A stretch of DNA of 64,000 nt from Carideicomes alvinocaridis (GTDB lineage: Bacteria; Pseudomonadota; Alphaproteobacteria; Rhodobacterales; Rhodobacteraceae): assembly GCA_005473895.2 (NCBI GenBank), contig SRJI02000003.1, positions 1 through 64,000 of the forward strand, given 5' to 3'. Numbering within the stretch: position 1 is the stretch's first letter; each line of letters starts with the position of its first letter. Shown here piece by piece: positions 37,053 to 45,868 of the stretch. A program made the position numbers and the translations under genes. The notes under the pieces were generated by a model. The model searched no databases, was not told the origin of the DNA, and worked only from the letters and a program-made list of their open reading frames with translations.

Positions 37053-37120
37053 GGCTCCGGCTCGCAAGCGACAGGAGGCGTGGCGAAGGCGCCAGGCCCC
37101 GGCTCGCAGGCGACAGGAGG
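37053..37120 (+). repeat. Duplicated 26-bp block including the ribosome site of thpR
   Basis: The blocks 37053-37078 and 37095-37120 match at 24 of 26 bases, with period 42. Each ends in GACAGGAGG; the second one serves as the Shine-Dalgarno of thpR. The 300 bases before this (36750-37052) hold no gene I can support. Confidence 0.75.
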
Positions 37121-37124
37121 ATCG

Positions 37125-37706
37125 ATGCGCTGTTTTCTCGGCATCGGCTTGCCCGAGCTGGCCCAGGACGCCGTGGAGCGGATACAGGAGCACCTGCGCT
37201 CTGGCCGCCACGTGGACCCGGAGAACCTGCACCTGACGCTCGCCTTCCTCGACGACCAGGATGTCCAGACGCTCGAGGCGCTGAACGAGGAATGCACGGC
37301 GCTGAGCCTGCCCGCCTTCGACCTGCGGCTGGCGGGGCTGGAGACCTTCGGCCCCGACGACCGGCCGCGCGCCGTGGTGCTGCGGGCCGAGGGCGGACCG
37401 GAGCTGAAGGCGCTGCGAGACTGGTGCCGCGGCGCCGCCCGCCGGGCCGGGATCGACCTGCCGCGCGAACGGTTCCGCCCCCACGTGACGCTCGCCCGGT
37501 TCCGGCGCGACACGGAACCGCGGGACCTGGACCGGCTGGGACGCTTCCTGCAGAGCCACGGTGATACGGCGGTCGCGCCCTTCCGCGTGGGCGCCGTCAC
37601 GCTCTTCCGCTCGCATCTGGGCCCCGACGGGGCGGAGTACGAGGTGCTCGCGGAATATCCCCTCCGTCCGGTTCCCGCGGGGGTGGAGGGCGCCGGCGCT
37701 TCCTGA
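37125..37706 (+). CDS. thpR: RNA 2',3'-cyclic phosphodiesterase (2H family)
   Basis: A 193-residue 2H phosphoesterase. The paired HxTx catalytic motifs are HLTLAF (about residue 36) and HVTLAR (about residue 121). The start MRCFLGIGLPE is typical. ThpR opens 2',3'-cyclic phosphates on RNA ends and was first described as a 2'-5' RNA ligase. ACAGGAGG precedes the ATG; this ribosome site is part of a local duplication. Confidence 0.93.
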   Translation: MRCFLGIGLPELAQDAVERIQEHLRSGRHVDPENLHLTLAFLDDQDVQTLEALNEECTALSLPAFDLRLAGLETFGPDDRPRAVVLRAEGGPELKALRDWCRGAARRAGIDLPRERFRPHVTLARFRRDTEPRDLDRLGRFLQSHGDTAVAPFRVGAVTLFRSHLGPDGAEYEVLAEYPLRPVPAGVEGAGAS

Positions 37707-37758
37707 CGCCCCCGTACCCTGGTGCCCTGTCCCGGCCGCGCGCTGGTGGCGAGGACGG

Positions 37759-37794
37759 GAGCCTCCGGCGGCGATATTTATGGTCAGAAGAAGC
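37759..37794 (+). repeat. Rhodobacteraceae-type intergenic element, copy 2
   Basis: GAGCCTCCGGCGGCGATATTTATGGTCAGAAGAAGCC shares ATATTTATGG and GAAGAAGCC with the element at 15642-15697. It lies between the convergent thpR and parA genes. Confidence 0.55.
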
Positions 37795-37971
37795 CTGTCA
37801 GGCGGGGAGCGGCGCGCGCCGTTCGGTGGCCGGGGCGAGTGGCGGGTCTTGAAGGCTCGCGGGAAGCCGGAGGCTCAAAGGGGGTGCGTCGGTTCCGCGG
37901 TGCCACCCCAGGCGGGTCGCTACCGGGCGCGCCACGTGGCGGGGGCACGAGGACCCGCGGATTGGCCGCGA

Positions 37972-38598
37972 TTACAGGCGGGCGTCGAGGTCGCGGGCCA
38001 GGGCGAAGACCTCGTCGCGGGCCGGGGTCTTCGGCGCCTCCAGCGCGCCCAGGCCCTGGCCGAAGCTTTCCGCATAGACCACCCGGTTGGCCAGCCCGCC
38101 GGCCGCAACCTCGGCGCCGAGATCGGCGGCGGCCTGCGCCACCTCGGTGCCCAGCCGGGTGCCCGCGCGGGTGCGGGTCATGACCAGAAGCGCCGGCACT
38201 TCCTCGCGCGCGGCAAGGTCCAGCACCCCCTCGGTGGCCCAGAGATCGACATGGCTGGAGGCCACCGGCACCAGCACCAGGTCCGCCGAGCGAAGCGCCG
38301 GGCGCAGGTCGCTGTCGGCCTTCGGCGGCGTGTCGACGATCACCAGGTCGAACCGGTCGGCCAGCTTGCGGCATTCGTAGGAGACCCCCCAGGCCGAGGA
38401 GGTGGAGAAATCCAGCCCCGGATCCTCCAGCCGCTCGAGCCGGGTCATGAACCAGCGCCCGAGCGAGCCCTGCGGGTCGGTGTCGACGAGCGCCACCCGC
38501 CGCCCCTCCTTCGCGAAGGCGACGGCGAGATTGGCCGCCAGCGTGGTCTTGCCCGCGCCGCCCTTCTGCTGCGCGATGGTGATCACCTTGCCTGCCAT
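37972..38598 (-). CDS. Orphan ParA-family ATPase
   Basis: A 208-residue MinD/ParA-type ATPase. The deviant Walker A QQKGGAGKTTLAANLA is at residues 10-25, Walker A' is DTDPQGSLGRW and Walker B is LVIVDTPP. No ParB or centromere-like repeat is adjacent, so this is not a standard segregation pair; solitary ParA proteins may position other cargo. The start at 38598 follows AGAAGGGG. It diverges from an exported-protein gene. Confidence 0.88.
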   Translation of the reverse strand: MAGKVITIAQQKGGAGKTTLAANLAVAFAKEGRRVALVDTDPQGSLGRWFMTRLERLEDPGLDFSTSSAWGVSYECRKLADRFDLVIVDTPPKADSDLRPALRSADLVLVPVASSHVDLWATEGVLDLAAREEVPALLVMTRTRAGTRLGTEVAQAAADLGAEVAAGGLANRVVYAESFGQGLGALEAPKTPARDEVFALARDLDARL

Positions 38599-38708
38599 GG
38601 CGTGCCCCTTCTGCTGCCGCGATGCAGCATAACACGAGGCACGGGCGGTCTTGCCAGCGAATTGTGGCTTGGGCCTTGGGCGGGCGGCGCCGGCGCTGGC
38701 GGCGGGGC

Positions 38709-38723
38709 TTAACGGCTTGTTTA
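38709..38723. promoter_or_regulatory. Near-CtrA box (one mismatch)
   Basis: TTAACGGCTTGTTTA is TTAA, seven bases, then TTTA: one base off the CtrA consensus. It is in the gap between divergent parA and an exported-protein gene, 25 bases before the latter's ATG. Confidence 0.3.
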
Positions 38724-38747
38724 CCATTCCGACGCGAGGCTCGGGGC

Positions 38748-39440
38748 ATGGATCACCTCGCCCGCCTGCTCTGCCTGTCGCTGCTCCTGTGGTGTCTCTG
38801 CCCGCCGGACGCCGCCGCGGGGCCCTGGCCGCGCGAGGCGGGGGCCGGCTTCACCGCGCAGGGGGTGAAGCCGTCTTGGCCCTTGCAGGCGGAGGGCGGC
38901 GGGGCGGAGATCTATTCCAGCTTCTACCTGGAATACGGGCTGCGCGGGGGAACGACGCTGGGGCTGGACCTGGGGCGGGGCGCGACGGGGAAGGGCAAGG
39001 TGATCGCCTTCCTGCGGCGCCCGGTGCCCGTCGCCTCCGATCGCTGGCTGGCCGCGGTCACGATCGGCGCCGGGCGCATCGACGGGGCGGAGGTGCTGCG
39101 GCCGGGGCTGTCGCTGGGTCGCGGGGTGCAGTTGCCCCGCCGGTCCGAGGAGCCGCTGACCGGCTGGCTGAGCCTGGACGCTTTCGCGGAACATTACCTT
39201 CGGCAGGGGCGCACGGATCTGAAGATCGACGTCACCCTCGGGGTCAACCATCGCTCCGGGCGGAAATACATGCTGCAGCTGCAGGCCGGGCGAGCGGCGG
39301 GCGCGCGGAGTTTTCTTCGGTTGGCGCCCTCGGTGGCGATCCCGCTACGCGGCGGGCGGCACTTGGAGGCGGGGCTTTCCGTCGGACTTGCCGGAGAGGA
39401 TCGGTGGGGCGTCACGCTGGGGTTGTGGCGGGAGTTCTGA
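38748..39440 (+). CDS. Exported beta-rich protein, hypothetical
   Basis: A 230-residue precursor with a hydrophobic signal peptide (LARLLCLSLLLWCLCPPDAA). The mature part has amphipathic strands (YSSFYLEYGLRGGTTLGLDL, then LEAGLSVGLAG) and ends LGLWREF, with a terminal Phe as in outer-membrane barrels. The family is not recognised. The ATG at 38748 follows GCGAGG. A near-CtrA site lies immediately upstream. Confidence 0.65.
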   Translation: MDHLARLLCLSLLLWCLCPPDAAAGPWPREAGAGFTAQGVKPSWPLQAEGGGAEIYSSFYLEYGLRGGTTLGLDLGRGATGKGKVIAFLRRPVPVASDRWLAAVTIGAGRIDGAEVLRPGLSLGRGVQLPRRSEEPLTGWLSLDAFAEHYLRQGRTDLKIDVTLGVNHRSGRKYMLQLQAGRAAGARSFLRLAPSVAIPLRGGRHLEAGLSVGLAGEDRWGVTLGLWREF

Positions 39441-39454
39441 CACGGGCGAGCGAG

Positions 39455-39665
39455 GGCGCAGGGCGGCGGCCCCCATGGTCCCGCCGCCCTGCTGCACGCC
39501 TTCTTGCCCATCGGAGCCCTGAGCCCCTCGAACACGGGCCCGGGGCGGCGGCACCGTTTGTCCCGCCGCCCTGCCCCGCTCTCTGCTTGGCCAACAAGAG
39601 CCCGGAATCCCTCCACCACAGGCCCTGAACGGCAGCCCGGTCGTTCCGCCACCCTGCCCCGCGCG
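39455..39665. repeat. Three degenerate tandem hairpin units
   Basis: Three related blocks of about 84 bases lie between convergent genes. The first two contain AGGGCGGCGG/CCGCCGCCCT-type perfect inverted repeats (near 39459-39490 and 39541-39573) with loops of about eleven bases; the third (near 39628-39661) is decayed. Each is followed by a TGC-rich linker. They may act as bidirectional transcription stops. Confidence 0.6.
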
Positions 39666-39670
39666 CCGGG

Positions 39671-41959
39671 CTACTTGCCCATGTCGACCACCAGCGTGAC
39701 CTCGCCGCGCACCGGCTCGTCCCAGCCCAGGTGTATCTCGGCCCCGTCGCTGCCCTGCTCGGGCGTGGCGTGGCCCGCGAGGTAGCGCTTCACGTTCGCG
39801 CCGTTGCGCAGCACCTCGGTCACAACCATCGACAGCACCTTCTGCGCCCGGCCCCCGAAGGGCACGAAGGGCGCGCAATCCACCACCCAGGTGCTGGCTG
39901 GCGTGTTCTCCTCGTGCACGACCGTCAGCGGGTTCTTGGCGCCGATGCTCACGTTGTTGAAGGCGTTGCCGGAAAAGTGGATGTCGCGGAAGCCGTTGTA
40001 CTCCATGTCGGCGAAACTCGTATCAACACGCTCCACCCGGTCGATCACCGTGCCCACCGCGCGAAAGGTGTTGCCCTGCACGTTCAGCCCCTTGAGGGCA
40101 TGGCCCGACCCGAAGGGCTTGGCCACGATGAAGGAGAACCAGGGCGCCACGTCGCCGCAGAGAAAGACGTTGTTGGTGATGGTCAGCGCCGCGAAGCCAA
40201 ACCCGCCGGAAAAGTCGGGCACCGCGTCGTGTTCGTTGGTCCACTCGATATGGCAATTGTCCACGTAATTGCCGACCAGCGTGGTGGAGCAATTGCTGTC
40301 CGCCAGCACGAGCCCCGCGGTGCGAATGCCGCCCGAGACCGAATCGCCCTGGAAGAAGTGGTTGCCCTGGATCAGGCTGTTGGCGCCCGAAAGCACTGCG
40401 AAATGCCGGTGCTGGGACGCCCAGTTGTCGCGGATCTTCACGTCGTTGGCGTTGGTGTTCATCACCACGCAGACCCGGTCCTGCGTCACCTCGCCGTTCT
40501 CGCGCGAGGTGAACTGGCAGCCGTCGATCTGCATCCCCTGGCACCCCTCGCCGATCGAGGTGATCGCTCGGAAGCCGGGCCGGGTCACGGCCACCCTGCT
40601 CATCCGGAACAGCACGCCGGAGCGGGCCAGCATCACGCCGCTGGCCACCGTGTTGCAGAGCAGCTCCATGTCCTCCAGCGAGAACTTGGAGAGCTGGTCG
40701 AAGCCGGAGAAGTCGAGCATGTAGCGGAAGCGGCGGAAGGTGAAGACCTGCGTCCCCGCCCCGCCATAGAGCGGCTGCGACAGCGTCACCGTCCCCGCCG
40801 CGACGTTGACCGCGTTCACATAGACCTCGCGCCCCACGCCGTCGCCTTCGACCAGCGCGCCGACGGGCACGTTGGCGACATTGGCGACGCCGGTGAGCGT
40901 GCGCTCGGCGGAGGGGAAATAGGTCGCCTGCGAGGACACCACCTCGGTGTCCCATGCCACGTCGCCATCGGCGTAGAGCTGGCCGTTTCGGATCACCCGG
41001 CGCTGCGCGTAGGCGCTCTTGCTGGCGACGATCGCGGCCATGTCGAGCGGGGCGTTGATTGTCACCCGGCGGCCGCACATGTCGAGCGTTTCGTGATCGG
41101 CATTGTTCAGGAGCGACTGGAACGCCTTGCGGAACCCCGCCTCCTCGTCGCCGCCGAAGGCGTCGATATAGGTGGGCAGGTCGAAGCTGCGGGTGAGCGA
41201 CAGGATCGCCGCCTCCGGCATCGACAGCTCCCCTTCGAAGCGGACGCGGCTGGCCAGCGTCACGCTCTGCGCCAGGCGATAGGTGCCGGCGGAGACGAGC
41301 AGCGTGCGCCCGTCCGCCGCCGCATCCGCTGCCTCGAAGGCCGCGCTGTCGTCGGTGGTGCCGTCCCCGAGCGCGCCGTAATCGCGCACGTCCACCACGT
41401 CGATCAGGTTGCGCAGGAAGACGGAGGTGGCATCCTCGATCCGGATGTCGTCGATCCTGACGACGCCGCCATTGGGGCCGGTCAGGTCCAGCCCGAAATG
41501 ACCGTAGGCGGGGCTCGTGCCCCAGTGCATGTCCACGCCCCGCCGCGCGCCGGTGCCGATGATCGCGCTGACCTCCACGACCTCGCCGTAGCTGGTGAGC
41601 GTGATCTCCGGCCCCGTCTCGTCGAGGCCCGGAACGTGGCTGCCCGCCGCATCCGCCGCCCAGCCCGCGATGCGGACGGTGGGCAGGCTGCCCGAGACGG
41701 CCTTCACCCGCGCGGTGACGCGGATGTAGCAGCCGGGCAGGATCGGTGTCTCTCCGGTATAGCGCAGTTTCGTGACCGCGCTGCCCTTCAGCAATTCCAG
41801 GCAGCCGCCGAAATCCGCATCCGCCGGGACGATGGCCGCCGCCGGGTCGCCGGCGTAGCTGTCGGATCCGGGGGTTCCGTCGCCGCTCGACCAGACGGAA
41901 AGCCCGTCCTCGAAGGGCGGCGGCATCAGCAGCACGCCGTCGGTAATGGCCTTGTTCAT
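39671..41959 (-). CDS. GhsB-like right-handed beta-helix protein (candidate GTA head spike)
   Basis: A 762-residue protein. The first ~190 residues form a carbohydrate-binding-like beta domain starting MNKAITDGVLLMPPPFEDGL. Next comes the pectate-lyase-3 / glycosyl-hydrolase-28-related entry VDVRDYGALGDGTTDDSAAF, typical of phage tailspikes, followed by a long parallel beta-helix (TITNNVFLCGD, LNVQGNTFRAV). There is no signal peptide. I recall very similar proteins as GhsB, the capsule-binding head spike of the Rhodobacter capsulatus GTA, encoded away from the main GTA cluster. Its usual partner GhsA (DUF2793) is not next to it. GAGAGGGA fixes the start at 41959. Beta-helix assignment is firm; GhsB identity is probable. 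Confidence 0.7.
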   Translation of the reverse strand: MNKAITDGVLLMPPPFEDGLSVWSSGDGTPGSDSYAGDPAAAIVPADADFGGCLELLKGSAVTKLRYTGETPILPGCYIRVTARVKAVSGSLPTVRIAGWAADAAGSHVPGLDETGPEITLTSYGEVVEVSAIIGTGARRGVDMHWGTSPAYGHFGLDLTGPNGGVVRIDDIRIEDATSVFLRNLIDVVDVRDYGALGDGTTDDSAAFEAADAAADGRTLLVSAGTYRLAQSVTLASRVRFEGELSMPEAAILSLTRSFDLPTYIDAFGGDEEAGFRKAFQSLLNNADHETLDMCGRRVTINAPLDMAAIVASKSAYAQRRVIRNGQLYADGDVAWDTEVVSSQATYFPSAERTLTGVANVANVPVGALVEGDGVGREVYVNAVNVAAGTVTLSQPLYGGAGTQVFTFRRFRYMLDFSGFDQLSKFSLEDMELLCNTVASGVMLARSGVLFRMSRVAVTRPGFRAITSIGEGCQGMQIDGCQFTSRENGEVTQDRVCVVMNTNANDVKIRDNWASQHRHFAVLSGANSLIQGNHFFQGDSVSGGIRTAGLVLADSNCSTTLVGNYVDNCHIEWTNEHDAVPDFSGGFGFAALTITNNVFLCGDVAPWFSFIVAKPFGSGHALKGLNVQGNTFRAVGTVIDRVERVDTSFADMEYNGFRDIHFSGNAFNNVSIGAKNPLTVVHEENTPASTWVVDCAPFVPFGGRAQKVLSMVVTEVLRNGANVKRYLAGHATPEQGSDGAEIHLGWDEPVRGEVTLVVDMGK

Positions 41960-42082
41960 CGCTATCCCTCTCGCTTGCCCAGGCTCGCGCCGCGCGAGCG
42001 GCACCGCGACAGGAATAGACCCGGCCCGCTTAACCGGACCCGAGGGCAGCGTGACGGTGGTGTTGCGCAGGCCCCCGCCCGG

Positions 42083-42493
42083 TCACACCGCGATGTCGGG
42101 ACTCGGGATCCGCACGACCGCGCCGATGCGCCAGCCCTCGGGGCCCTCGATCATCTCGTAATCCAGCAGGTGGGTGGCGCCGTTCGGTCCCCGCATCCGC
42201 ACACGCTGCCAGAGCCGGCCGTCCCGCTCTTCCAGTGCCAGCAGTTCCGCGTCGCGCGACCGCCAGACCATGGGATAGCCGTTCTGCACCATCAGGCCGA
42301 AGTTGCCCGGGGTGCGGAAAATGTCCTGTATCCCCGGGGCGGCATAACCGAAGGCCCGGTCCAGATCCTCGGTGCGAAAGGCGTCGAGCTGGCCCCGGAT
42401 CACCTCTTCGATCCCCGCCTGCCGGCTGTCCTGCGCCAGCGCGGGAAGCGACAGGGCCATGAACAGCAGGCCGGCCGCAATGTAGCGTCTCAT
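42083..42493 (-). CDS. DUF4864 exported protein
   Basis: A 136-residue precursor with signal peptide (YIAAGLLFMALSLPALAQ). The mature part, from IEEVIRGQLDAFRTEDLDRA to GWRIGAVVRIPSPDIAV, has the SnoaL/NTF2-like look of DUF4864. Function unknown. It lies 123 bases upstream of the GhsB-like gene on the same strand. Confidence 0.8.
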   Translation of the reverse strand: MRRYIAAGLLFMALSLPALAQDSRQAGIEEVIRGQLDAFRTEDLDRAFGYAAPGIQDIFRTPGNFGLMVQNGYPMVWRSRDAELLALEERDGRLWQRVRMRGPNGATHLLDYEMIEGPEGWRIGAVVRIPSPDIAV

Positions 42494-42549
42494 CTCCCGT
42501 CTCCTTTCCGTTACGGAAGGAGATACGGGGCGCGGCGCGGGATGGTTTC

Positions 42550-42582
42550 AAAAAACCCCGGGCGATGCGGCACCGCCCGGGG
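42550..42582 (-). terminator. leuB terminator
   Basis: On the minus strand CCCCGGGCG and CGCCCGGGG form a perfect 9-bp stem with a nine-base loop, followed directly by TTTTTT. It lies about 30 bases after the leuB stop. Confidence 0.92.
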
Positions 42583-42612
42583 CTTCATGCTGGTGCGATG
42601 GGGCCTGTGCCC

Positions 42613-43713
42613 TCAGAGGCTTTCGTTCAGCGCCTCGATCACCGCATCGCCCATCTCGGAGGTCGAGACGGGCGTGGCGCCTTCCACGTTCAGCAGGTCC
42701 GCGGTGCGCAGGCCCTTGGCGAGCACGGCCTCGACGGCCTTCTCCAGCCGGGTCGCTTCCTCGCCCTTGTCGAAGGAATAGCGCAGCGCCATGGCAAAGC
42801 TCAGGATACAGGCGGAAGGGTTGGCCTTGCCCTGCCCCGCGATGTCGGGCGCGGAGCCGTGGACGGGCTCGTAGAGCGCCTTGGGCCGGCCGTTCGCCAT
42901 CGGCGCGCCGAGCGAGGCCGAGGGCAGCATCCCGAGCGAGCCGGTCAGCATCGCGGCCAGGTCCGACAGCAGGTCGCCGAACAGGTTGTCGGTCACGATC
43001 ACGTCGAACTGCTTGGGCCAGCGGGTCAGCTGCATGGCGCCGGCATCGGCATACATGTGGCTCAGCTCCACCTCGGGGTAATCCTGGCCCACGCGGGTCG
43101 CGACCTCGCGCCAGAGCACGCCGGATTCCATCACGTTGGCCTTTTCCATCGAGCAGAGCTTCTTGCCCCGCTTCATGGCCAGGTCGAAGGCGGCGCGGCA
43201 GACCCGCTCGATCTCGGACTCGGTGTAGCGCTGGGTGTTGATGCCCACGCGCTCGTTGCCTTCCTCGATGATGCCGCGCGGCTCGCCGAAATAGACGCCC
43301 GAGGTCAGCTCGCGCACGATCATGATGTCGAGCCCCGCCACCACGTCCTTCTTCAGCGAGGAGAAATCGGCCAGCGCGTCGAAGCACTGCGCCGGGCGCA
43401 GGTTGGCGAACAGGTCCATCTCCTTGCGCAGGCGCAGCAGCCCGCGCTCGGGCTTCACGGAGAAGTCGAGATTGTCGTATTTCGGCCCGCCCACGGCGCC
43501 CAGCAGGACGGCATCGACCTCCTGCGCCTTGGCCATCGTGTCGTCGTGCAGCGGCGTGCCGTGCTTGTCGTAGGCGCAGCCGCCGACCAGATCCTCGCTC
43601 ACCTCGAAGGCGATGCCGCGCTTGTCCTCGAACCAGTCGATGATCTTGCGCACTTCGGCCATCACCTCGGGGCCGATCCCGTCGCCGGGCAGGATGAGAA
43701 GCGAATTGGTCAT
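42613..43713 (-). CDS. leuB: 3-isopropylmalate dehydrogenase
   Basis: A 366-residue LeuB for leucine synthesis, oxidatively decarboxylating 3-isopropylmalate. [16 protein letters not shown] at the start, the [19 protein letters not shown] substrate-binding block, [20 protein letters not shown] and the NAD-binding [18 protein letters not shown] are all present. It is separated from leuC/leuD by about 4.4 kb and has its own strong terminator. Confidence 0.98.
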   Translation of the reverse strand: MTNSLLILPGDGIGPEVMAEVRKIIDWFEDKRGIAFEVSEDLVGGCAYDKHGTPLHDDTMAKAQEVDAVLLGAVGGPKYDNLDFSVKPERGLLRLRKEMDLFANLRPAQCFDALADFSSLKKDVVAGLDIMIVRELTSGVYFGEPRGIIEEGNERVGINTQRYTESEIERVCRAAFDLAMKRGKKLCSMEKANVMESGVLWREVATRVGQDYPEVELSHMYADAGAMQLTRWPKQFDVIVTDNLFGDLLSDLAAMLTGSLGMLPSASLGAPMANGRPKALYEPVHGSAPDIAGQGKANPSACILSFAMALRYSFDKGEEATRLEKAVEAVLAKGLRTADLLNVEGATPVSTSEMGDAVIEALNESL

Positions 43714-43772
43714 GGTCGGGGGATCCTCGTGAAAATTCGGTGCCGCACGGGTAGCCAAGGGCGGCGGCGCGG

Positions 43773-44678
43773 TCAAGAAGCGCCGGCCAGCCACGGGGCG
43801 AGACCGGTTTCCAGCAGCTCCCACACACGGCGGATGCGGGGCGTGCGCCGCATCGCGTCCGGCGCCGCCAGCCAGACCGGGAGCCTCGGCAGGGCGATCC
43901 CGGGCAGAAGCTGCTCCACCAGCGGATCCGCCTGCCCGATCTCGCGCTGGGTGAAGCCTATGCCGCAGCCCGCGCGGACAAGCTGCCAGGTCACCGCCTG
44001 CTCGTCGCAGCGCAGGGCGAACCAGTCGCGCTCCGCCGGCCAGCCCAGGTCGCGCATGCCGCGGATCAGCAGGTCGTCCCGGTCGAGGCCGACGAGGTCA
44101 TGCTCCAGCAATTGCTCCGCGTCCTGCGGGCGACCGCGCCGCGCCAGGTAGCTGCGGGCGGCGAAGATACCCATCGGCACCTCGCCCAGCTTCGCCGTCA
44201 CCACGTCGAGCTGGGTGGGCCGGTACATGCGGATCGCGATGTCGGCCTCGCGATAAAGCAGGTTCTCCGACCGGTCCGAAGGCAGGAGGTCGATACTGAT
44301 CGCGGGCTCGGCCTCCCGGATGGCGGCCAGCACCCGCGGCAGGATGAAATGCGACACCATCACGCTCGCCGTGATCCGCACCGTCCCCTCCAGCCGGGTT
44401 TCCGCGCCCGCGGCGGTCAGCGCCACGTCGCGCATGGCCTCGCGCATGCGTTCGGCCGGCCCGATCAGGGCAGCGCCCGTCTCGGTCGGTTCCAGCCCGC
44501 GGGCATGGCGCCGGAAGAGCGCAGTGCCCAGCCGCGCCTCGACTTCGCGCACCTGCCGGCCGAGCGTGGGCTGGCTGGTGCCGAGCGCCCGGGCGGCGGC
44601 CGAAAGCGATCCGGTCTCGGCCACGGCGAGGAAGGCGCGCATCAGCGACCAGTCGAGATGGGGCAAGGGGTTGTCCAT
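43773..44678 (-). CDS. LysR family transcriptional regulator
   Basis: A 301-residue LysR regulator. The winged HTH occupies residues 9-66 ([20 protein letters not shown], then [19 protein letters not shown]), and the periplasmic-binding-like effector domain follows. It diverges from an NAD-dependent oxidoreductase gene, the usual LysR/target arrangement. A 14-bp perfect palindrome begins at its start codon, suggesting autoregulation. Confidence 0.93.
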   Translation of the reverse strand: MDNPLPHLDWSLMRAFLAVAETGSLSAAARALGTSQPTLGRQVREVEARLGTALFRRHARGLEPTETGAALIGPAERMREAMRDVALTAAGAETRLEGTVRITASVMVSHFILPRVLAAIREAEPAISIDLLPSDRSENLLYREADIAIRMYRPTQLDVVTAKLGEVPMGIFAARSYLARRGRPQDAEQLLEHDLVGLDRDDLLIRGMRDLGWPAERDWFALRCDEQAVTWQLVRAGCGIGFTQREIGQADPLVEQLLPGIALPRLPVWLAAPDAMRRTPRIRRVWELLETGLAPWLAGAS

Positions 44679-44690
44679 TCATGCATGAAT
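44677..44690. promoter_or_regulatory. 14-bp perfect palindrome at the LysR start codon
   Basis: ATTCATGCATGAAT is identical on both strands and overlaps the first codon of the LysR gene, 84 bases before the divergent oxidoreductase ATG. It is a candidate LysR operator. Confidence 0.5.
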
Positions 44691-44773
44691 ACCTGACCTC
44701 CGAAATTTGCCAATACCCATTCAACCGGGGCGGATCCAAGATGGCGCCATCGACTCACTCCGAGGATCACATC

Positions 44774-45658
44774 ATGACCCGCACAGTTCTCATCACCGGC
44801 GCCAGCGGCAGGATCGGGCGCCATGCCAGCCAGGCCTTCGCGGCTGCCGGCTGGCAGGTTCGCCGCTTCCGGCGCGGCAGCGACATGACCGCCGCCGCGC
44901 AGGGCGCCGACCTCATCGTCAACGGGATGAACCCGCCCAACTACCACGACTGGGCCCACATCATCCCCGAGATCACCGCGCAGCATATCGCCGCGGCCCG
45001 GGCCAGCGGCGCGAGCGTCCTGCTGCCCGGCAACGTCTACAATTTCGGCACGCAGCCCGGTCCCTGGGACGAAACCACACCGCACCGCCCGGTCAGCCGC
45101 AAGGGCCGCATCCGGGTGGAGATGGAGCAGGCCTACCGCGACTCTGGGGTGCAGACCATCGTGCTGCGCGCCGGCAATTTCATCGATCCCGACAGCCAGG
45201 ACGACATGATGTCGATCATCAACCTGCGCGGCCTGAAGCGCGGCAGGCTCGTCCATGGGGGGCGCCCCGAGGCCCGGCAGGTCTGGTGCTACCTCCCCGA
45301 CTGGGCGCGCGCGGCGGTGGCGCTGGCGGAGCGGCGGGCCGAGCTTGCGTCCTTCGAGGACGTGCCCTTCCCCGGCCCGACGCTCAGCACGCTGGAGTTG
45401 AAGACCCGGCTGGAAAAACTCACCGGGCGCCCGCTGCGCCTGTCGCGGTTCCCCTGGTGGATCTTCACCCTGGCCTCGCCGGTCTGGGAGCTGGCGCGGG
45501 AGATGCGCGAGATGCGCTATCTCTTCGACCTGGACCACGCCCTGTCGGGGGACAAGCTGGCCCGCCTCCTGCCGGAATACCGCGCGACCCCGATCGACGA
45601 TATCCTGCGGCAGAAGCTTCCGCGCGCCGCCGCACAGGGCGCCGCGCAACCGGCCTGA
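44774..45658 (+). CDS. NAD(P)-dependent epimerase/oxidoreductase (extended SDR)
   Basis: A 294-residue Rossmann protein with VLITGASGRIGRHASQAF at the start. The NGMNPPNYHDW and LLPGNVYNFG segments fit the atypical extended SDR group of NAD-dependent epimerase/dehydratases. Substrate unknown. The ATG at 44774 follows GAGGAT; an in-frame ATG at 44681 lies inside the palindrome and is unlikely. It is probably controlled by the divergent LysR regulator. Confidence 0.85.
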   Translation: MTRTVLITGASGRIGRHASQAFAAAGWQVRRFRRGSDMTAAAQGADLIVNGMNPPNYHDWAHIIPEITAQHIAAARASGASVLLPGNVYNFGTQPGPWDETTPHRPVSRKGRIRVEMEQAYRDSGVQTIVLRAGNFIDPDSQDDMMSIINLRGLKRGRLVHGGRPEARQVWCYLPDWARAAVALAERRAELASFEDVPFPGPTLSTLELKTRLEKLTGRPLRLSRFPWWIFTLASPVWELAREMREMRYLFDLDHALSGDKLARLLPEYRATPIDDILRQKLPRAAAQGAAQPA

Positions 45659-45868
45659 TCGGCAGGGCGGCGTGGGCCCGGTTGGCACCCATGAGGACTG
45701 CACCGATCGGAGCGCTCGATCCGAGCGGCCTCGTTAAGGGCGGTATCGAACGGGCGGTAGCGTTGAGGGCAGGAGGGTTCAGGGCGGCACAGTCCGGGAC
45801 GGCATCGCTGAGGTCGAGACTGATCTGGGCAGCGTCAGCGGGGTTGGCACAGATCGGGGTGACGCCGA

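Noticed and set aside
37081-37120. CRISPR-like repeat
   Set aside because: Only two copies with a 16-base gap, no further units and no cas genes; explained as a local duplication.
34827-37706. 959-codon plus-strand frame covering gltX antisense
   Set aside because: Only its last 193 codons (thpR) are supported by motifs and a ribosome site; the rest is antisense to rpmB and gltX.
39731-42781. 1016-codon open frame on the plus strand across the GhsB-like gene
   Set aside because: Antisense frame created by high GC; composition is Ala/Arg/His-rich without domains, and the minus-strand frame encodes a clear beta-helix protein with a ribosome site.
45659-45868. Small minus-strand frame beginning MIGVTPICANPADAAQ
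   Set aside because: It runs into the oxidoreductase gene antisense and has no ribosome site or recognisable domain.
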